The notes: a model not told the origin generated them from the letters alone. DNA of 64,000 nt from Dictyobacter kobayashii (GCF_003967555.1 NZ_BIFS01000002.1:1426001-1490000), one strand, 5' to 3'; shown: positions 21,115 to 33,004, counted from the stretch's first letter. Numbers and translations are program-made.

Positions 21115-24100
21115 AACATTTACCCGTTTCCAATGTTGGCAAGATGAGCGCCTTATTCAGGTTATCAATAAAGAAGCGGTGTCGGTTGACAGAAGCAACT
21201 TTTTAGCTACTCATGCACCTCTCAACCGTATCCATGATGCAGGGGTAGGGCGAGAAATCTCCGATAAAACGGAAATGGGCATTTTCAACGAGTTGAGGTC
21301 CGGGGCCGAATACAATCGTCATACATTTATGGTAATACAGGGTATTCCTGGGACAGGTAAATCTCATCTTATTCGCTGGCTGAAAGAAAGATACGATGCC
21401 GAAAATAGAGAATCAAATGGCAACGATGTCATTCTTCTCATTGAGAGGGCATACTGTAATCTGCGTGGTACCCTTCTCCAGATCATTGAGTCAGGCGTTT
21501 TTGATCAGACAACGCTAAAGAATCATTTACAACGCTTGCAAGATGCAGCGACTAAGCTGTCTAGTAATACGCTAGCGGATACGATTATTGACCAGATACG
21601 CAACGCAACTGGTGAAGTTGAATTGCCAGATGAGCAACGGCCCCGTAGAGTCATTCGAAAATGTGTATACAACTTCTTATTGGATGCTAATGTACGTAAA
21701 GAGCTTAAAAAACCTGGCGGACCAATCGATCGCATCCGGAAGTATCTATCAGATGGCGACAAGAATAATCTGGAAAATCATGAAATTCCGGGATTTGAAC
21801 CAAGGGATTTTGAGTTTGATATTGATACTTTAAGAGCTATTCGCGATGGAGGTTATAAAGAAGCACGAAAATTAGCCGAATACCTCCATAATGATGAGGA
21901 ACCAGAATGGCGTCAGGAACTTGCGACCTATTTCAACCGCTTTCTCAATTATGCCGTTGGTCGTACGACTGCGCTGAGCGCCGATGACTTAAAGCAAATT
22001 TTCAATGAATTACGCCGCCAACTACGGAAACAAAACCGCAATTTAGCCTTATTTATTGAAGACATTACCGCATTCACTGGCATAGACGAAGGGCTCATTG
22101 ACGTACTGGGCAACACAGCATACAGGCGAAGGGAACCGAGAGTTTTGCCGCCTTCAGTCTGTCATCGGTATTACAGATAACTATTTCAACCAGCACTTCC
22201 CTGATAATATGAAGGAACGGGTCAGCCACCGTTTTACCCTTAACGCAGAAACAACATCTGGCACTTACGAATCCGAGTTGCTAAACTCGTCTAAGGCCAC
22301 GGCCGATCTCTCAGCTCGCTACCTCAATGCCATCCGCTTGTCCCAGGATGATTTGGATGGGTGGATTGAACACGGTGCACATCCAGAAAATCTTCCTAAT
22401 GCCTGCAACCAATGCCCATTTAAGGCAACCTGCCATGATGCCTTTGGCTATGTCGATCTAAATCCGGCAAGTGAAGGGACCCAACGTGTCGGCCTCTATC
22501 CATTCAATGAAGAAGCAATCTGGACCATGTATCAGCAACTGGATAGATCCAGTACCGCACATACACCACGCTCTCTGCTATCAAGTGTTGTTGGGTACGT
22601 TTTAGAAAGCCATGGTCCTAAAATACCGGCAGGTGAGTTCCCACCGCAAGCAAATCATATGGGTAGTGACTTTAGAGCCCCTTCCTTGTATAATCTTTCT
22701 CAAAGGCAATTATTGCGCCAACAAGTACTCGCCCAGGGTGGAAGCGATACGACTGCTATACGTTTGGAATCATTGATCCTCTTCTGGGGTACACGCTCTA
22801 TAAACTCATCAGTTATTCGTCAACGTCGTCTAGTCGGGGGATTATCACAAGAAATTTTCCAGGCATTCAATCTCCCTTTTATCGACGGCGAAGTAACCAC
22901 AGCTTCATCAACGCCCCCTCCCAGTACGTTGGCATATCCACTGTCTCGCAGATCTAATTTCGTTTCCCCCAACCCAGGATCAGATACATCGGCACCTTCC
23001 GCTCAAGAAGCAACAAAAGAGAAAGAAGTACAAATTCCTATTGAGGCACAAAAAACGTCTCCGATAATCCTAGGAAGGTATACAGAAGATATTAATAACT
23101 GGTCAAATGGTGCTAAACTACAAAATTATGAGAAACTCAGAGAGCTTTTAGTAAGCTTCATTGAGACCTCAATAGACTGGGAAATGTATGCTATCAGCAC
23201 AGCTCAAGTAAAAGATCGTATCAAACCATTGCGTATGGCTTTCGAAGATCAAGTAGGGAAAACGATCAACACCAACGACAGCCTTGTTTTTAAGCGCTCA
23301 CTGTCCATGGTCACGGTGCTACAAGCTCTCGATTACCTGAACGTCAATAGTAAAAATCCGGCTCCCGAGCAAATAGGTGGGTATCTAATACTTTTAAGCA
23401 GTTGGTTAACAGAAAATGAAGCAGACATCGTTGCATTTGCCCAAAGGCCTACGGCACAATCAAGTGAAAAGCGACCCCTGATCTCCATTGCGCTTGCGAA
23501 TTGTGTTTTACTCTCCTGTCTCCAGGGAACATTTGAGCACAGATCTTATTCAGCCAGGGAACTTCTTTCTCTTGTACTTACTGATTGCGTGCGCGGTACG
23601 GACAAGCAATGGCAAAACGCAATAGCCCAATCGGAACAATACCGCAGCAAAAAATGGGCGAGCTTAATGACAGGCGTAGTCAGGAAAGACAACTATATCA
23701 ACACAAGTAGAAAAAGCCTTTTACAACTTCTGAATCGTCCTCAAGGTGGAGTATCAAGTGTCCGATTTATCGATGCCGACCTCGCGCTGGATATTCTAGA
23801 AACGTTCGAACAAAACAACTGGAACCTATCTCCCATGGAACCAGTAGGCAACAGTGCATCTAAGGAATGGGCTGCTAATTACGAGATCAATCAAGCTTTC
23901 ATTGCGCACTTCGGTGCAACATTGAAAGATGAACGCGCGCTAGTCACCGACAAGCTCAACGCATTACAAGAACTTATTGGCAATAGCGATCCCAAAGAGG
24001 TGTTTGCTCAGATTCAAAAATGGATTGACACGATGAAACAACTGCAAAAACCATATCAGCTGGAAGTAAAGTCCACGATCAATGCCCAGCGACTAACAAG

Positions 24101-24389
24101 AATTCTCAACTCTCTCGAACAAGTTGCCAAGGAAAATCGCCCCAAAGCTCTGGCACTCCGCCTTTCAGGCATCATATCAACACAGAAAGAAGCCACAGAG
24201 CATCTACAGTTCTTGCAAAGCTTTAAAAATGAAGTCGGCAAGCAGTTGACACAATTGCAACAGCGGTTCGATAAGCTTCGGGATGAAACTGCCAGAAGTA
24301 CGCCTCCGGCGCTGGTCGAGAGGACCTATCAAGAGGTAGAAAATATTATACAACACACTCTTCAAGAGAACCAGGAGGTTCTATCATGA
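21104..24389 (+). CDS. dpdH: DpdH, P-loop ATPase (single frame break)
   Basis: The reading frames 21104-22180 and 22098-24389 form one protein of about 1095 residues. Walker A is QGIPGTGKSHL (about 78-88) and Walker B is LALFIEDITAF (about 311-321). After the join comes a cysteine group, CNQCPFKATC, about 110 residues past Walker B. The C-terminal third is helical, with charged coiled-coil-like stretches near the end. The break is at GGG 22108-22110: deleting one G restores DVLATQHTGEGNREF. In Dpd systems DpdH is the large ATPase of the G-H-I set. Its role in restriction is inferred. dpdI starts in an ATGA overlap with its stop. Confidence 0.83.
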
Positions 24390-25072
24390 CAGTTGCAGCA
24401 CTTGCCGAGTCGGCCTGTACTCTTCTTAAGAGTATAGAGAATATGGAGCAAAATAAGCTCAATGCCGTCAACATTGAGGACACATATGCTGAGCTAAAAA
24501 CCGTTAAAGAGATCGCCCAACATATACGCGATCTCTGTGAGTTGTATCGTAATCGTTTGCCCATTCAGAATATCAAACAAACAGAACTCCCCAGAGTATT
24601 AAAAGAACTTCAGCTATCACAAGCTCTATTTGTAACTGAACAACAGCGCAGACAGGTCCAAGAGTTACGCACCATTGCTTCTAAACTCAACAAAATAAAG
24701 GTAAAAATAGAGGCAGAGTGGAAAAACTATGTTGAGGTTCGCCTCTCGCCCTATTTCGACCTCCATGAGATGGTAAAGTCGTTGCCAGAAGTACGAGATC
24801 AGGCGTCTACCCTTAATGGCTTGAGGAACCAGTTACGACACGACATTTCTGTTTTGCCACTAACTCAAAATGAATTAAACACGTTTGATCGGTGCTTTGA
24901 GCAGTACAAACAACGTTTATCGACACTTGAGCATTTACACCCGGAGGTACGCACATTCTTACAAAAGGCCAACAACGGTACTGCTACGGTTGCAGATATC
25001 ACCGATGAAGTGCTGCGCTGGTGCCGCCAAGGAGAGCATGCAAAGGCATTTCGCATCCAGTTTAGTTACTAA
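24386..25072 (+). CDS. dpdI: DpdI, helical accessory protein
   Basis: The protein has 228 residues and starts within the stop of dpdH (ATGA overlap), which suggests translational coupling. Its composition is rich in Leu, Glu, Lys and Gln with heptad-like spacing (for example RQVQELRTIASKLNKIKVKI), so it is predicted mostly alpha-helical and partly coiled-coil. No enzymatic motif is seen. The name rests on the position between dpdH and dpdJ and on length. It probably works with the DpdG/DpdH proteins. Confidence 0.7.
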   Translation: MTVAALAESACTLLKSIENMEQNKLNAVNIEDTYAELKTVKEIAQHIRDLCELYRNRLPIQNIKQTELPRVLKELQLSQALFVTEQQRRQVQELRTIASKLNKIKVKIEAEWKNYVEVRLSPYFDLHEMVKSLPEVRDQASTLNGLRNQLRHDISVLPLTQNELNTFDRCFEQYKQRLSTLEHLHPEVRTFLQKANNGTATVADITDEVLRWCRQGEHAKAFRIQFSY

Positions 25073-25099
25073 TGACGCAAAGAAAGAGGCTATAACACC

Positions 25100-28000
25100 A
25101 TGGAATCCAGGCCAGCGATACCTTTCGATGAGCTTTGCAATGAGCTGCTTTCGCTCATTGAGATTGAGGAAGCAAAAATGCTCAATTGGGGCTTCTACGA
25201 TGTCCGTAGCAATCTCTCCTCTCTTGATATAGCAAGCTATCTCACCAGACTTCCCTCGGAATGGAAAGCTGTCTGGATCCAGGCTCAACAACAAGGCATT
25301 ACAGCCGAAAAGCTCTTAGCAAATCTCAGCGAACGCCGCCTTATCCTGAAATTTTCGGTAGCCGGCCACACCTTCTATCGAACACGTTTCGCCGAAGCGG
25401 TCCGCCTTCTCTATTTGCTCAGGCAGCGTTTTACCCCAAACGATTGGTATACTGCTAGCCCGCTTGTCAGCGATCTCAAGATTCAGCTACGACGGCGCCA
25501 ATACCCCAAACGTGATATAGAAGCAACGGATCTCCTACAAGAGTTGCGCGAGCTTCGTGTCCCCGCAATGTACTTAGAAGCTACCTCCAGCCTCCTCCAA
25601 TCCACGCCGGGAGTGTTTCTCAAGCTAGCTCGTTTCCAAAAAGACGCCATCACACAACAAGCCCGAAGTATGCTTAACCGGGGTGAACGTGCCATTACGA
25701 TTGGTGCAGGAACAGGCTCAGGAAAAACAAAAGCCTTTTATATTCCAGCTATGGCAGAGATAGCAGCTAAACTCTCGCCAGACAAATTTCATGTACAGGC
25801 ACTGGCAATCTATCCACGTACAGAGCTCCTGAAGGATCAGTTACAAGAAGCATTCTTTGAAGCACGCAAGCTCGATGCACTCCTCCATCGTCATGCAAAG
25901 CGTATCATCACCATTGCGGCATATTATGGTGATACCCCACTATCAGCAGACATGTTTCTAACCCATCCTCCAGAGACCTGGCAACAAAACACCACCAACG
26001 ACGGCTGGATCTGTCCATTCTTCTCCTGTCCCCATTGTCATTCACAAGAATTAACCTGGTATCGTAAAGATATCGAGCGTGAACAAAAGGAAGCGTCAAA
26101 AGGGAACTATGAAGGCAAATACGCACGGCTGATCTGCCCCAATCCTAGTTGTCGAACTGAGATTACAAGTAAGCAATTACTTTTAACTCGTCAACAACTC
26201 ATCAATCGGCCGCCAGATATTCTCTTTACCACAACCGAAATGCTCAACAGGCGTCTAAGTCGCACCAGTGAACATCATCTTTTTGGCCTTTCGCCAACCC
26301 ACACCCCACCACGACTGGTCTTGCTTGATGAGATACATACCTATGAGGGTACACATGGTGCACAAACAGCGTACCTTCTACGCCGTTGGAAGTATGCACG
26401 GCAATTACATCATCAAACGAACCTATGCTTTGTTGGTCTTTCAGCGACGCTGACAAATGCAGAAGTATTCTTCTCCAAGTTAACAGGAGTTCCAATCTAT
26501 CGCGTCAGTGCTATTAGCCCTCGAGAACAAGATTTAATCGAAGAAGGGCTTGAGTACAATGTTGTGCTTAAAGGTGACCCGGTCTCCGGCACTAGCTTGC
26601 TTTCAACTTCTGTTCAAACGGTCATGCTTCTTGGACGCATGCTTGATCCAGATAACATTCCCACTACGAAGGCAACGTATGGAAAAAAAATCTTCGCTTT
26701 TGCGGATAAGTTGGATGTATTGAATCGTTGGTACCATATTGAACAAGAAGCAGAAGTTTTACGCAACTTGAGTAAGTACCGCGATTGCAACACGGTAGAC
26801 AGAGAAACACGCCGTAAGATGTATCTGCTCGGCCAGGATTGGAAGGCGAGCCAAATCATTGGTCACAACTTATATTCACCATTGCGTCTCGATTTAACAT
26901 CATCACAATATCGTGGAGTCAATGCACAAGCCAACTTTATCATTGCAACCAGTACATTAGAAGTAGGATTCAACGATCCAGATGTGGGTATGGTAATTCA
27001 GCATAAAGCACCTCGGAGTATGGCATCCTTCCTACAGCGCAAGGGACGAGCAGGACGCCAGCGCCACATGCGCCCCTGGATGGTCGTTGTTACCTCAGCC
27101 TATGGACGTGATCGCTGGGCTTTTCAGCACACAGAGCAACTCTTTTATCCGTTACTGGAGGCTCTCAATCTTCCCATCGACAACTACTATGTGCGGAAAA
27201 TACAAGCGACATATACACTCATGGATTGGCTGGCCTTCGTGCTCGCCCATGAATGGAAACATACAGACATTGATATCTGGCGAGCGCTTAGCAGTAAAGA
27301 TCAAGGAGCATCTAAAACACTTCAATATCAACGCAAATTAATTTATCAACTGCTCGATGAACTTCTTCGAGGGAAACGAAGGCAAAATTTCGAAAATTAC
27401 CTGACGCAGGCGCTGGAGATCCCCAATACCACCATTTTATATTCGCTACTCTGGGGGCAACCACGCTCGCTATTCTATGAAGTAATTCCAACAGTTATGA
27501 GGCAAATCGCCAGCAACTGGCAATCAGTAGAGGGGAACGAGACAAAAACATGGACGGACACTATCAGCAATAATCCCATGCCCGACTATATGCCTCCGAC
27601 GCTTTTCGCAGATCTAAACTTGCCAGAACTATTACTTCACATTCCAGAACAGCCCAAGGTCGGTACGAATTCACCAAAGGCCACGCAGGTCACAGCACGA
27701 GAAGACGAATATCTCCCCCTGACACAAGCATTACAAGAATTTGCTCCGGGACACGTTAATAAGCGTTATGCACGTAAGCAATACATTCGAGAAGCACATT
27801 GGCTTACACTACCAGCAGCGAAAGATTTAATCAATGATACTGTATCTCTTCAATCCCTATCAATCACATACGCTCCATTAGCGAAACCAATCACGATTGA
27901 CAGTATTCATTATATGGTCTTTCAACCGCAAACCTACACATTGGGCTTGGTACCACCAAGCGTCAAAAATAGTAGTAATGGCCATTTGATCTGGCGTTCA

Positions 28001-29770
28001 CACTTTGCGCCCAAGCATATTGTTAACCAGACAGAAATAAAGCAGGATAATTCAACAGCCAAACAGGAGGAGGAGATCCTACCACGCCTCTCCTTAGCTC
28101 CTAATTCACCCTGGAAACGATTCTTCAATACTATTGAGAGCTATACACACGTAAACGGTCGCTGGGTAGAGATCACCAGGTTAGCCATTGGGGTAAACAC
28201 AGAAACGTTTTACACAGGCAACACTCCAACCAGCCGCCGCAGCGTAAGGTTTATAGAGAACAATCAACCAGCGGCTCTGGGTTTCACTATTTATGCCGAT
28301 GCACTTCGCTTTGAGTTTTTACCAATTGATACCACACAAATTTTCAAGCATCCAGCTTGGCCCGCGCTCTATCAACATTTAGGGCCTGAGTATTTTCTGT
28401 ACCAACTCCAACGAGATCAGCGTCTCCAGAAGCAAAAACTTACATCATTCGAAATTAGCTGGCTCTGGCAACTTGAAATGTCAATGCTAGTCGCTTTTGC
28501 GGTCGCCCAGGATTGCTCCCTACAACAGGCTGCTCTAGCAGTTCAAAATGATCGAGAGCGTCTCGCTAAAAGAGCGATGGACGTCATTTTCCAGAGCATC
28601 CAAAGCGAAGAGGAGGATGAGGGAGACCGCATGGGCCGTCTACATCAAAACCTCCTCGCGCATATGAATAACACCATCATTCAAAGCGCCCTAACTGAAC
28701 AAGAAACAGTGCTCTGGAATAAACAAGATCCAGGAATCAGCGGCTGGCTAAGTCAGTGCTATGCATCATCATTGGGAGCAACACTTTTTGCAGCACTCGT
28801 TCAGCTACTACCTGATATCAATGCGGAAAGTCTTTTCATGGATATTGAGGATAATAGCATATGGATCTCAGAAGAGACCGGTGGGGGTATAGGACTCGTC
28901 TCTCGCATTGCAGAAAGTATCTCATTACGCCCCGGTGAGTTTGACCTGCAAATGCAAGACATCCTTGAGCATTGTGAACGAGGGCAACTCGCAGGTCAAT
29001 TGCAACTCATTGCAAATCTGGTTGGTCAGGAAGAGCCGCAACTTCTCACAACGTTCGCCAGGTTACGCGAAAATTCTGACCTTCCTCGGCAAATAGAAAC
29101 CAGGCAGGCATTAACACATATTCTGGAACATCATGGCATTGCACCCACACGTAATCTCATTGTCGCCCTTAACTCGAAATTTTTACGGCCGAACTCATTA
29201 TCAGATACAGATCAACTTATCGCAATGTTAGCGCGCCGCTGGCAACAAGAAGAGCAGCGCATCGGCTGCGCTATTGATCTGCGAGTTATGGCAGTTGCAG
29301 CACTGCGAATTACGGAAATTCGAGAGTCGGTTGTCGCTATCTTAAAGCGCATTGGTGGGCCAAACTCAAAGATTAACGAGCCGCAGATCTTCAACTTGTT
29401 ACAATCCCTTCTTTGGCTTAATTGCCACGATAGTTGTCCAGATTGTATCCAAACATCACAGCCATATCAAACGCTGGTTCAACCATCACGCTCGCTCCTC
29501 TTGATGCTTCTACAGCCTCAGAGTGAAACGATCACATACAGCTCTCCACTGTGGAGAGAAAATCTGCTGCAACAACTTACATCGCAGTATCAAGTACGCA
29601 TTACCTGTGAGCAGGCACTCCTTGAGGAGTGCAAACAAGAACTCTTGACATTGCTAACTGAGCCGATTGAAATTGGCTACCAGTTCCACTTTCCCACAGT
29701 TGAACGGCTTGCGCTCACAGACAACCGATGGATTATCGACTTACATATTCGGGAGCTTCTCTATGTCTAA
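25100..29770 (+). CDS. dpdJ: DpdJ, large DEIH-box helicase with zinc-binding cysteines
   Basis: The protein has 1556 residues, the largest of the island. Motif I is IGAGTGSGKTKAF (about 200-212). The cysteine pair CPFFSCPHC at about 307-315 and CPNPSC about 40 residues later make a zinc ribbon between motifs I and II. Motif II is LLDEIHTYEG (about 407-416) and motif III is LSATLT. The C-terminal lobe has IATSTLEVGFNDPDV and SFLQRKGRAGRQ. A second cysteine set, CHDSCPDC, is near residue 1441, as in DUF1998/MrfA-type (COG1205) helicases. It starts 27 bp after dpdI with AAAGAGG upstream. Expected role: the principal DNA translocase of the restriction side (inference). Confidence 0.87.
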   Translation: MESRPAIPFDELCNELLSLIEIEEAKMLNWGFYDVRSNLSSLDIASYLTRLPSEWKAVWIQAQQQGITAEKLLANLSERRLILKFSVAGHTFYRTRFAEAVRLLYLLRQRFTPNDWYTASPLVSDLKIQLRRRQYPKRDIEATDLLQELRELRVPAMYLEATSSLLQSTPGVFLKLARFQKDAITQQARSMLNRGERAITIGAGTGSGKTKAFYIPAMAEIAAKLSPDKFHVQALAIYPRTELLKDQLQEAFFEARKLDALLHRHAKRIITIAAYYGDTPLSADMFLTHPPETWQQNTTNDGWICPFFSCPHCHSQELTWYRKDIEREQKEASKGNYEGKYARLICPNPSCRTEITSKQLLLTRQQLINRPPDILFTTTEMLNRRLSRTSEHHLFGLSPTHTPPRLVLLDEIHTYEGTHGAQTAYLLRRWKYARQLHHQTNLCFVGLSATLTNAEVFFSKLTGVPIYRVSAISPREQDLIEEGLEYNVVLKGDPVSGTSLLSTSVQTVMLLGRMLDPDNIPTTKATYGKKIFAFADKLDVLNRWYHIEQEAEVLRNLSKYRDCNTVDRETRRKMYLLGQDWKASQIIGHNLYSPLRLDLTSSQYRGVNAQANFIIATSTLEVGFNDPDVGMVIQHKAPRSMASFLQRKGRAGRQRHMRPWMVVVTSAYGRDRWAFQHTEQLFYPLLEALNLPIDNYYVRKIQATYTLMDWLAFVLAHEWKHTDIDIWRALSSKDQGASKTLQYQRKLIYQLLDELLRGKRRQNFENYLTQALEIPNTTILYSLLWGQPRSLFYEVIPTVMRQIASNWQSVEGNETKTWTDTISNNPMPDYMPPTLFADLNLPELLLHIPEQPKVGTNSPKATQVTAREDEYLPLTQALQEFAPGHVNKRYARKQYIREAHWLTLPAAKDLINDTVSLQSLSITYAPLAKPITIDSIHYMVFQPQTYTLGLVPPSVKNSSNGHLIWRSHFAPKHIVNQTEIKQDNSTAKQEEEILPRLSLAPNSPWKRFFNTIESYTHVNGRWVEITRLAIGVNTETFYTGNTPTSRRSVRFIENNQPAALGFTIYADALRFEFLPIDTTQIFKHPAWPALYQHLGPEYFLYQLQRDQRLQKQKLTSFEISWLWQLEMSMLVAFAVAQDCSLQQAALAVQNDRERLAKRAMDVIFQSIQSEEEDEGDRMGRLHQNLLAHMNNTIIQSALTEQETVLWNKQDPGISGWLSQCYASSLGATLFAALVQLLPDINAESLFMDIEDNSIWISEETGGGIGLVSRIAESISLRPGEFDLQMQDILEHCERGQLAGQLQLIANLVGQEEPQLLTTFARLRENSDLPRQIETRQALTHILEHHGIAPTRNLIVALNSKFLRPNSLSDTDQLIAMLARRWQQEEQRIGCAIDLRVMAVAALRITEIRESVVAILKRIGGPNSKINEPQIFNLLQSLLWLNCHDSCPDCIQTSQPYQTLVQPSRSLLLMLLQPQSETITYSSPLWRENLLQQLTSQYQVRITCEQALLEECKQELLTLLTEPIEIGYQFHFPTVERLALTDNRWIIDLHIRELLYV

Positions 29771-30269
29771 TCGCAGAATTACGTCCCACGCACGCGGTGG
29801 ATCAGTGCAACTTACCAACTGCCTGCACTCGCTCTTTGCACTTGAGTTGTTATCGCCAAGCCCCGAGATATATCTGATATCGCCGTGGATTAGCAACGTA
29901 CCCTTGATGAACAATCGTTTTGGGCAATTCCGCATCCTCGTAGGCGATACTGAAGAAGGTGAATTGCGCCTGGCTACGGTACTTTCTATCCTTGCTGATA
30001 GAGGCAGTAAAGTGCGGATTATTTATCGCCCCCACCCACAAACGGAAGAGTTTCTAAGCGTCCTCCCCTCCACAATCGAATACCGCAAAAGCATGACGTT
30101 ACACGCGAAGGGATTAATAACGAAGCATTGCTATTTACGCGGCTCCATGAACTTTACCTATTCGGGAGTAAATCTGAATGATGAGGAAATTGAACTTACA
30201 ACCAACCTCACAGATGTCTCCTATGCTTTGATAGAAGCGCAACAACGCTGGGAAGGACTTGCGCAATGA
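29763..30269 (+). CDS. dpdK: DpdK, phospholipase D-like protein
   Basis: I chose the ATG at 29763, which overlaps the dpdJ stop by 8 bp, giving 168 residues (MSNRRITSHARG). An upstream in-frame start inside dpdJ is unlikely. It has one PLD-type motif, LHAKGLITKHCYLRGSMNFT, with HxK and the following GSxNxT, but without the usual downstream Asp. PLD-superfamily nucleases act as dimers, so a single motif is normal. Established family: DpdK of the Dpd islands, the probable nuclease component (inference). It is coupled to dpdD by an ATGA overlap. Confidence 0.83.
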   Translation: MSNRRITSHARGGSVQLTNCLHSLFALELLSPSPEIYLISPWISNVPLMNNRFGQFRILVGDTEEGELRLATVLSILADRGSKVRIIYRPHPQTEEFLSVLPSTIEYRKSMTLHAKGLITKHCYLRGSMNFTYSGVNLNDEEIELTTNLTDVSYALIEAQQRWEGLAQ

Positions 30270-32611
30270 CTCGTATTTCTTTTCGTGAAAGCAACCACTA
30301 CGATTTCGCGATGCAATTCGTATCATATCTGAAGTATCCCCAATTGGGGCTGAAGGCCTACCCCCATACATTAGAAATTGAGGTACAAAATCAGGTTATA
30401 GGGCGTCTATTGCAGCGCATATGTGATAATCGCGCGGTCATTTTTCCATACGCGACAAAAAACCAGCATTTATGGTTGATCGCAGGTCCCACGCAACATG
30501 AATTGGAACTCACAATCACGCGTCTCGGCCGCTTTCTGGTGCCAAGCTATGCTACTTTTAATAGCGAAAATAACCAGCCACAATTCAAATACTTTGATGC
30601 CACAAAAAATGAATTGCAGCGCTTAGGTGCGCTTCTCTACCCGGCAGGCTATTATAGTATGCAAGCGCCATCGCGCCATTTGGATATTATTCTCAGTCAA
30701 CTCGATTTATGGATGGATCTGGAAAAGGAACAACCAACACTCGTCACGAACTCCACTCCTACCTACTACTCCCTACAAGAACGCTTTCAAACAGCCATTG
30801 CAGCCACGGACTGGCAAGAAGCAGAAAAGATAATTCATGAACTGCAACGCATGCATATGATTACAGCGGATAACGTCGCATTCTTACAAATCCAGCTCCT
30901 TGCCCAACAACAACGCTGGCCCGAAATCTGGCAGCGACCAGATTTCGCCTCACTGGCCCGCATCCGTATGCCCAAAGCGGTTCGCGCAGCCTTGCTGACC
31001 GCTTTTTACACAAGTACACTCCTACCATTAGAACGAGAAGGGGGGTGGGATCAAGCGCTCGCAACGTTCCAACAAAACCGCGCGAAACTTGGTTTGCTGC
31101 TCACCGGCCGATTCGGTTTAACCCAACCACCAATCATCCATGTTTTTGCCTATCAAGCAGCCCTGGATAAAGACCTTGATAACCTAAGACAACTCGCTAC
31201 TGTAACCGATTCCACTATCGTACATGACTTTATTCAACGACTCCAACAAATTGTAGCCCCAGCTATTCAGGTGGAAACGCAAACAAGCCAGCAATCACAG
31301 GAACAAGAGGATAGTGCTTTTAGCTTGCAATACAAAATACAAAAGGCACTATTTCAACAAAATTATGACGAGGCTGAACAATTGGTGAGGCAGCTGGATG
31401 AAGGGCCGGAAAAGTCCCTCATCCTAATGCAGATCGCGTTTTATAGTAGCGATATATCCCTGGCAAATGAAGCCCTGATTACCTACTGGGACCTACCATC
31501 AAGCGTACAGCAACAGTTAGAAAGCCGCTATCTTTTCTTACACTCTTATATTCAACACCTAAAAGTCTTAACGCAATACGAAACGACACCTGAAGAGACG
31601 AACGCCACACATCTGCAGCCTGACCATATCAATTCGTGGGTGGAATGGTTTGACTATGTTGAAAGTTTCTCCTCTGATCAAATAACAATTTCAACCTCTC
31701 TTAACCGCCTCTTAGCCAATAAAGACACGAGTTCCTGGACAAAAGAAACCATCACACAAGTCGGAGAAAAACTCTTTACATATCTGGACAGTAGCACCAG
31801 CAACGCATCTCAACACCTCAGAGACGTTCTACTATATTTCGTTGAAGCCTTCCTGGCAGATAATGACTTTCCACGTATAGAAGGATACTACACTGATATT
31901 TATTTGATTCTTTATATTGGCATCATCGAGAACCTACATATCAATCAAACATATGGCCTCGCAATTCTTCGCCTTGCGGAAGCTATACTTATGCAAGATC
32001 CCCAAAAATGCGAAGAGGTATTTCATGAATTATACGAGTGGTGTGAACAACCCATTCCCGCATTAGAAGATTGGGTGCTTGAAACTTTTGATCTCTTTGC
32101 TGAGTACGGTCTTCCCCCGGGGCTACTCATCAACTGGTATCGGGATTGGCTTTCAACAATACTCAACACACCCCGCAACCAAGAGAGAAACAAATTACAA
32201 ACGTGGCAACAATTTGGTCGCTGGATTCAACCTGGTCAGGACCTCATTTCACGCCTGGACCAGGCTATTATAAAAGTCGTTGAGGAAGACACGCGCGACA
32301 CCATTGCAGAGCTACCAGCAGGATATCGCATTGGTATTTTAACTCTACGTGAGTCTTCCGCTCAACGCGTCAAAGAGATGCTGTTAGAACGCAATAAAGG
32401 CCTCGATATTCGCATTTGCATCGAGAAGGATTTTAGCGAGCAAGTCAAGGCCATTGCACAAAAATCAGATATGGTGGTTGTTGTGACAACTTGTCTCAAA
32501 CACGCTATTACCTACGGCATCGCTCCATACTTAAAAGGGGATCTAGTTTATCCAATTTCAAGTGGTTCCAGTAGTATTTTGGCCGCTATTGAGCAACGGT
32601 CAAAAGGATAG
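30266..32611 (+). CDS. dpdD: DpdD, protein of unknown function
   Basis: The protein has 781 residues, is mostly helical and has TPR-like pairs of helices in the middle (DWQEAEKIIHELQRM, YDEAEQLVRQLDEG). The C-terminal region has an alternating hydrophobic pattern (IGILTLRESSAQRVKEML, SDMVVVVTTCLKHA) like a small Rossmann or TIR/NTPase-type fold, not identified. The assignment rests on length, position after dpdK and family order. Translation is coupled to dpdK. It is the last gene of the plus-strand operon and converges on dpdA. A fragment of a paralogue is present at 8836-9022. Confidence 0.7.
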   Translation: MTRISFRESNHYDFAMQFVSYLKYPQLGLKAYPHTLEIEVQNQVIGRLLQRICDNRAVIFPYATKNQHLWLIAGPTQHELELTITRLGRFLVPSYATFNSENNQPQFKYFDATKNELQRLGALLYPAGYYSMQAPSRHLDIILSQLDLWMDLEKEQPTLVTNSTPTYYSLQERFQTAIAATDWQEAEKIIHELQRMHMITADNVAFLQIQLLAQQQRWPEIWQRPDFASLARIRMPKAVRAALLTAFYTSTLLPLEREGGWDQALATFQQNRAKLGLLLTGRFGLTQPPIIHVFAYQAALDKDLDNLRQLATVTDSTIVHDFIQRLQQIVAPAIQVETQTSQQSQEQEDSAFSLQYKIQKALFQQNYDEAEQLVRQLDEGPEKSLILMQIAFYSSDISLANEALITYWDLPSSVQQQLESRYLFLHSYIQHLKVLTQYETTPEETNATHLQPDHINSWVEWFDYVESFSSDQITISTSLNRLLANKDTSSWTKETITQVGEKLFTYLDSSTSNASQHLRDVLLYFVEAFLADNDFPRIEGYYTDIYLILYIGIIENLHINQTYGLAILRLAEAILMQDPQKCEEVFHELYEWCEQPIPALEDWVLETFDLFAEYGLPPGLLINWYRDWLSTILNTPRNQERNKLQTWQQFGRWIQPGQDLISRLDQAIIKVVEEDTRDTIAELPAGYRIGILTLRESSAQRVKEMLLERNKGLDIRICIEKDFSEQVKAIAQKSDMVVVVTTCLKHAITYGIAPYLKGDLVYPISSGSSSILAAIEQRSKG

Positions 32612-33004
32612 ACGTCTAAGATATGGTTCATCCTCTGGTCATTGGCCGCCGGTATGAGAGACAACACCTATCATGATATTTATAAGCCAGATTCTCGCAG
32701 GTATAGGCCAAGCTATCCCCAATGAGATAGCTTAGAAATTATGTAAAAGACATATCGCACCGTGTCAGTACGCATAAGGGTTGATATAGGAAGAATGCAA
32801 GAATCATCCCAGTTTGGTTGTAGGAAATGGGTATTGCGACTTTTTCTACAGTAAAACTCAGACTGCACAACGAATCTGCACAATACATCGGTATCAATTT
32901 TTTGAACCAACATGGATATGAGCTAAACACTGTCTCCATCAACTATGTGCTTCTACGCAAACTCAAATGTGCATGCACCGATCAGTAAGATCCTACCTAA
33001 CAGG
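32612..33004. other. Convergent spacer with a weak hairpin
   Basis: This is the 390-bp gap between the convergent ends of dpdD and dpdA. AAGCTATC at 32710-32717 pairs with GATAGCTT at 32726-32733, a modest terminator-like hairpin with no T tract. Short minus-strand frames in 32713-32942 have no ribosome binding site and were not called. Confidence 0.4.

Noticed and set aside
14028..32611. DISARM or BREX system
   Set aside because: There is a SNF2-like helicase, a PLD-like protein and a DUF1998-like helicase, but no methyltransferase, PglZ or BrxL; the gene order and TGT partner fit Dpd.
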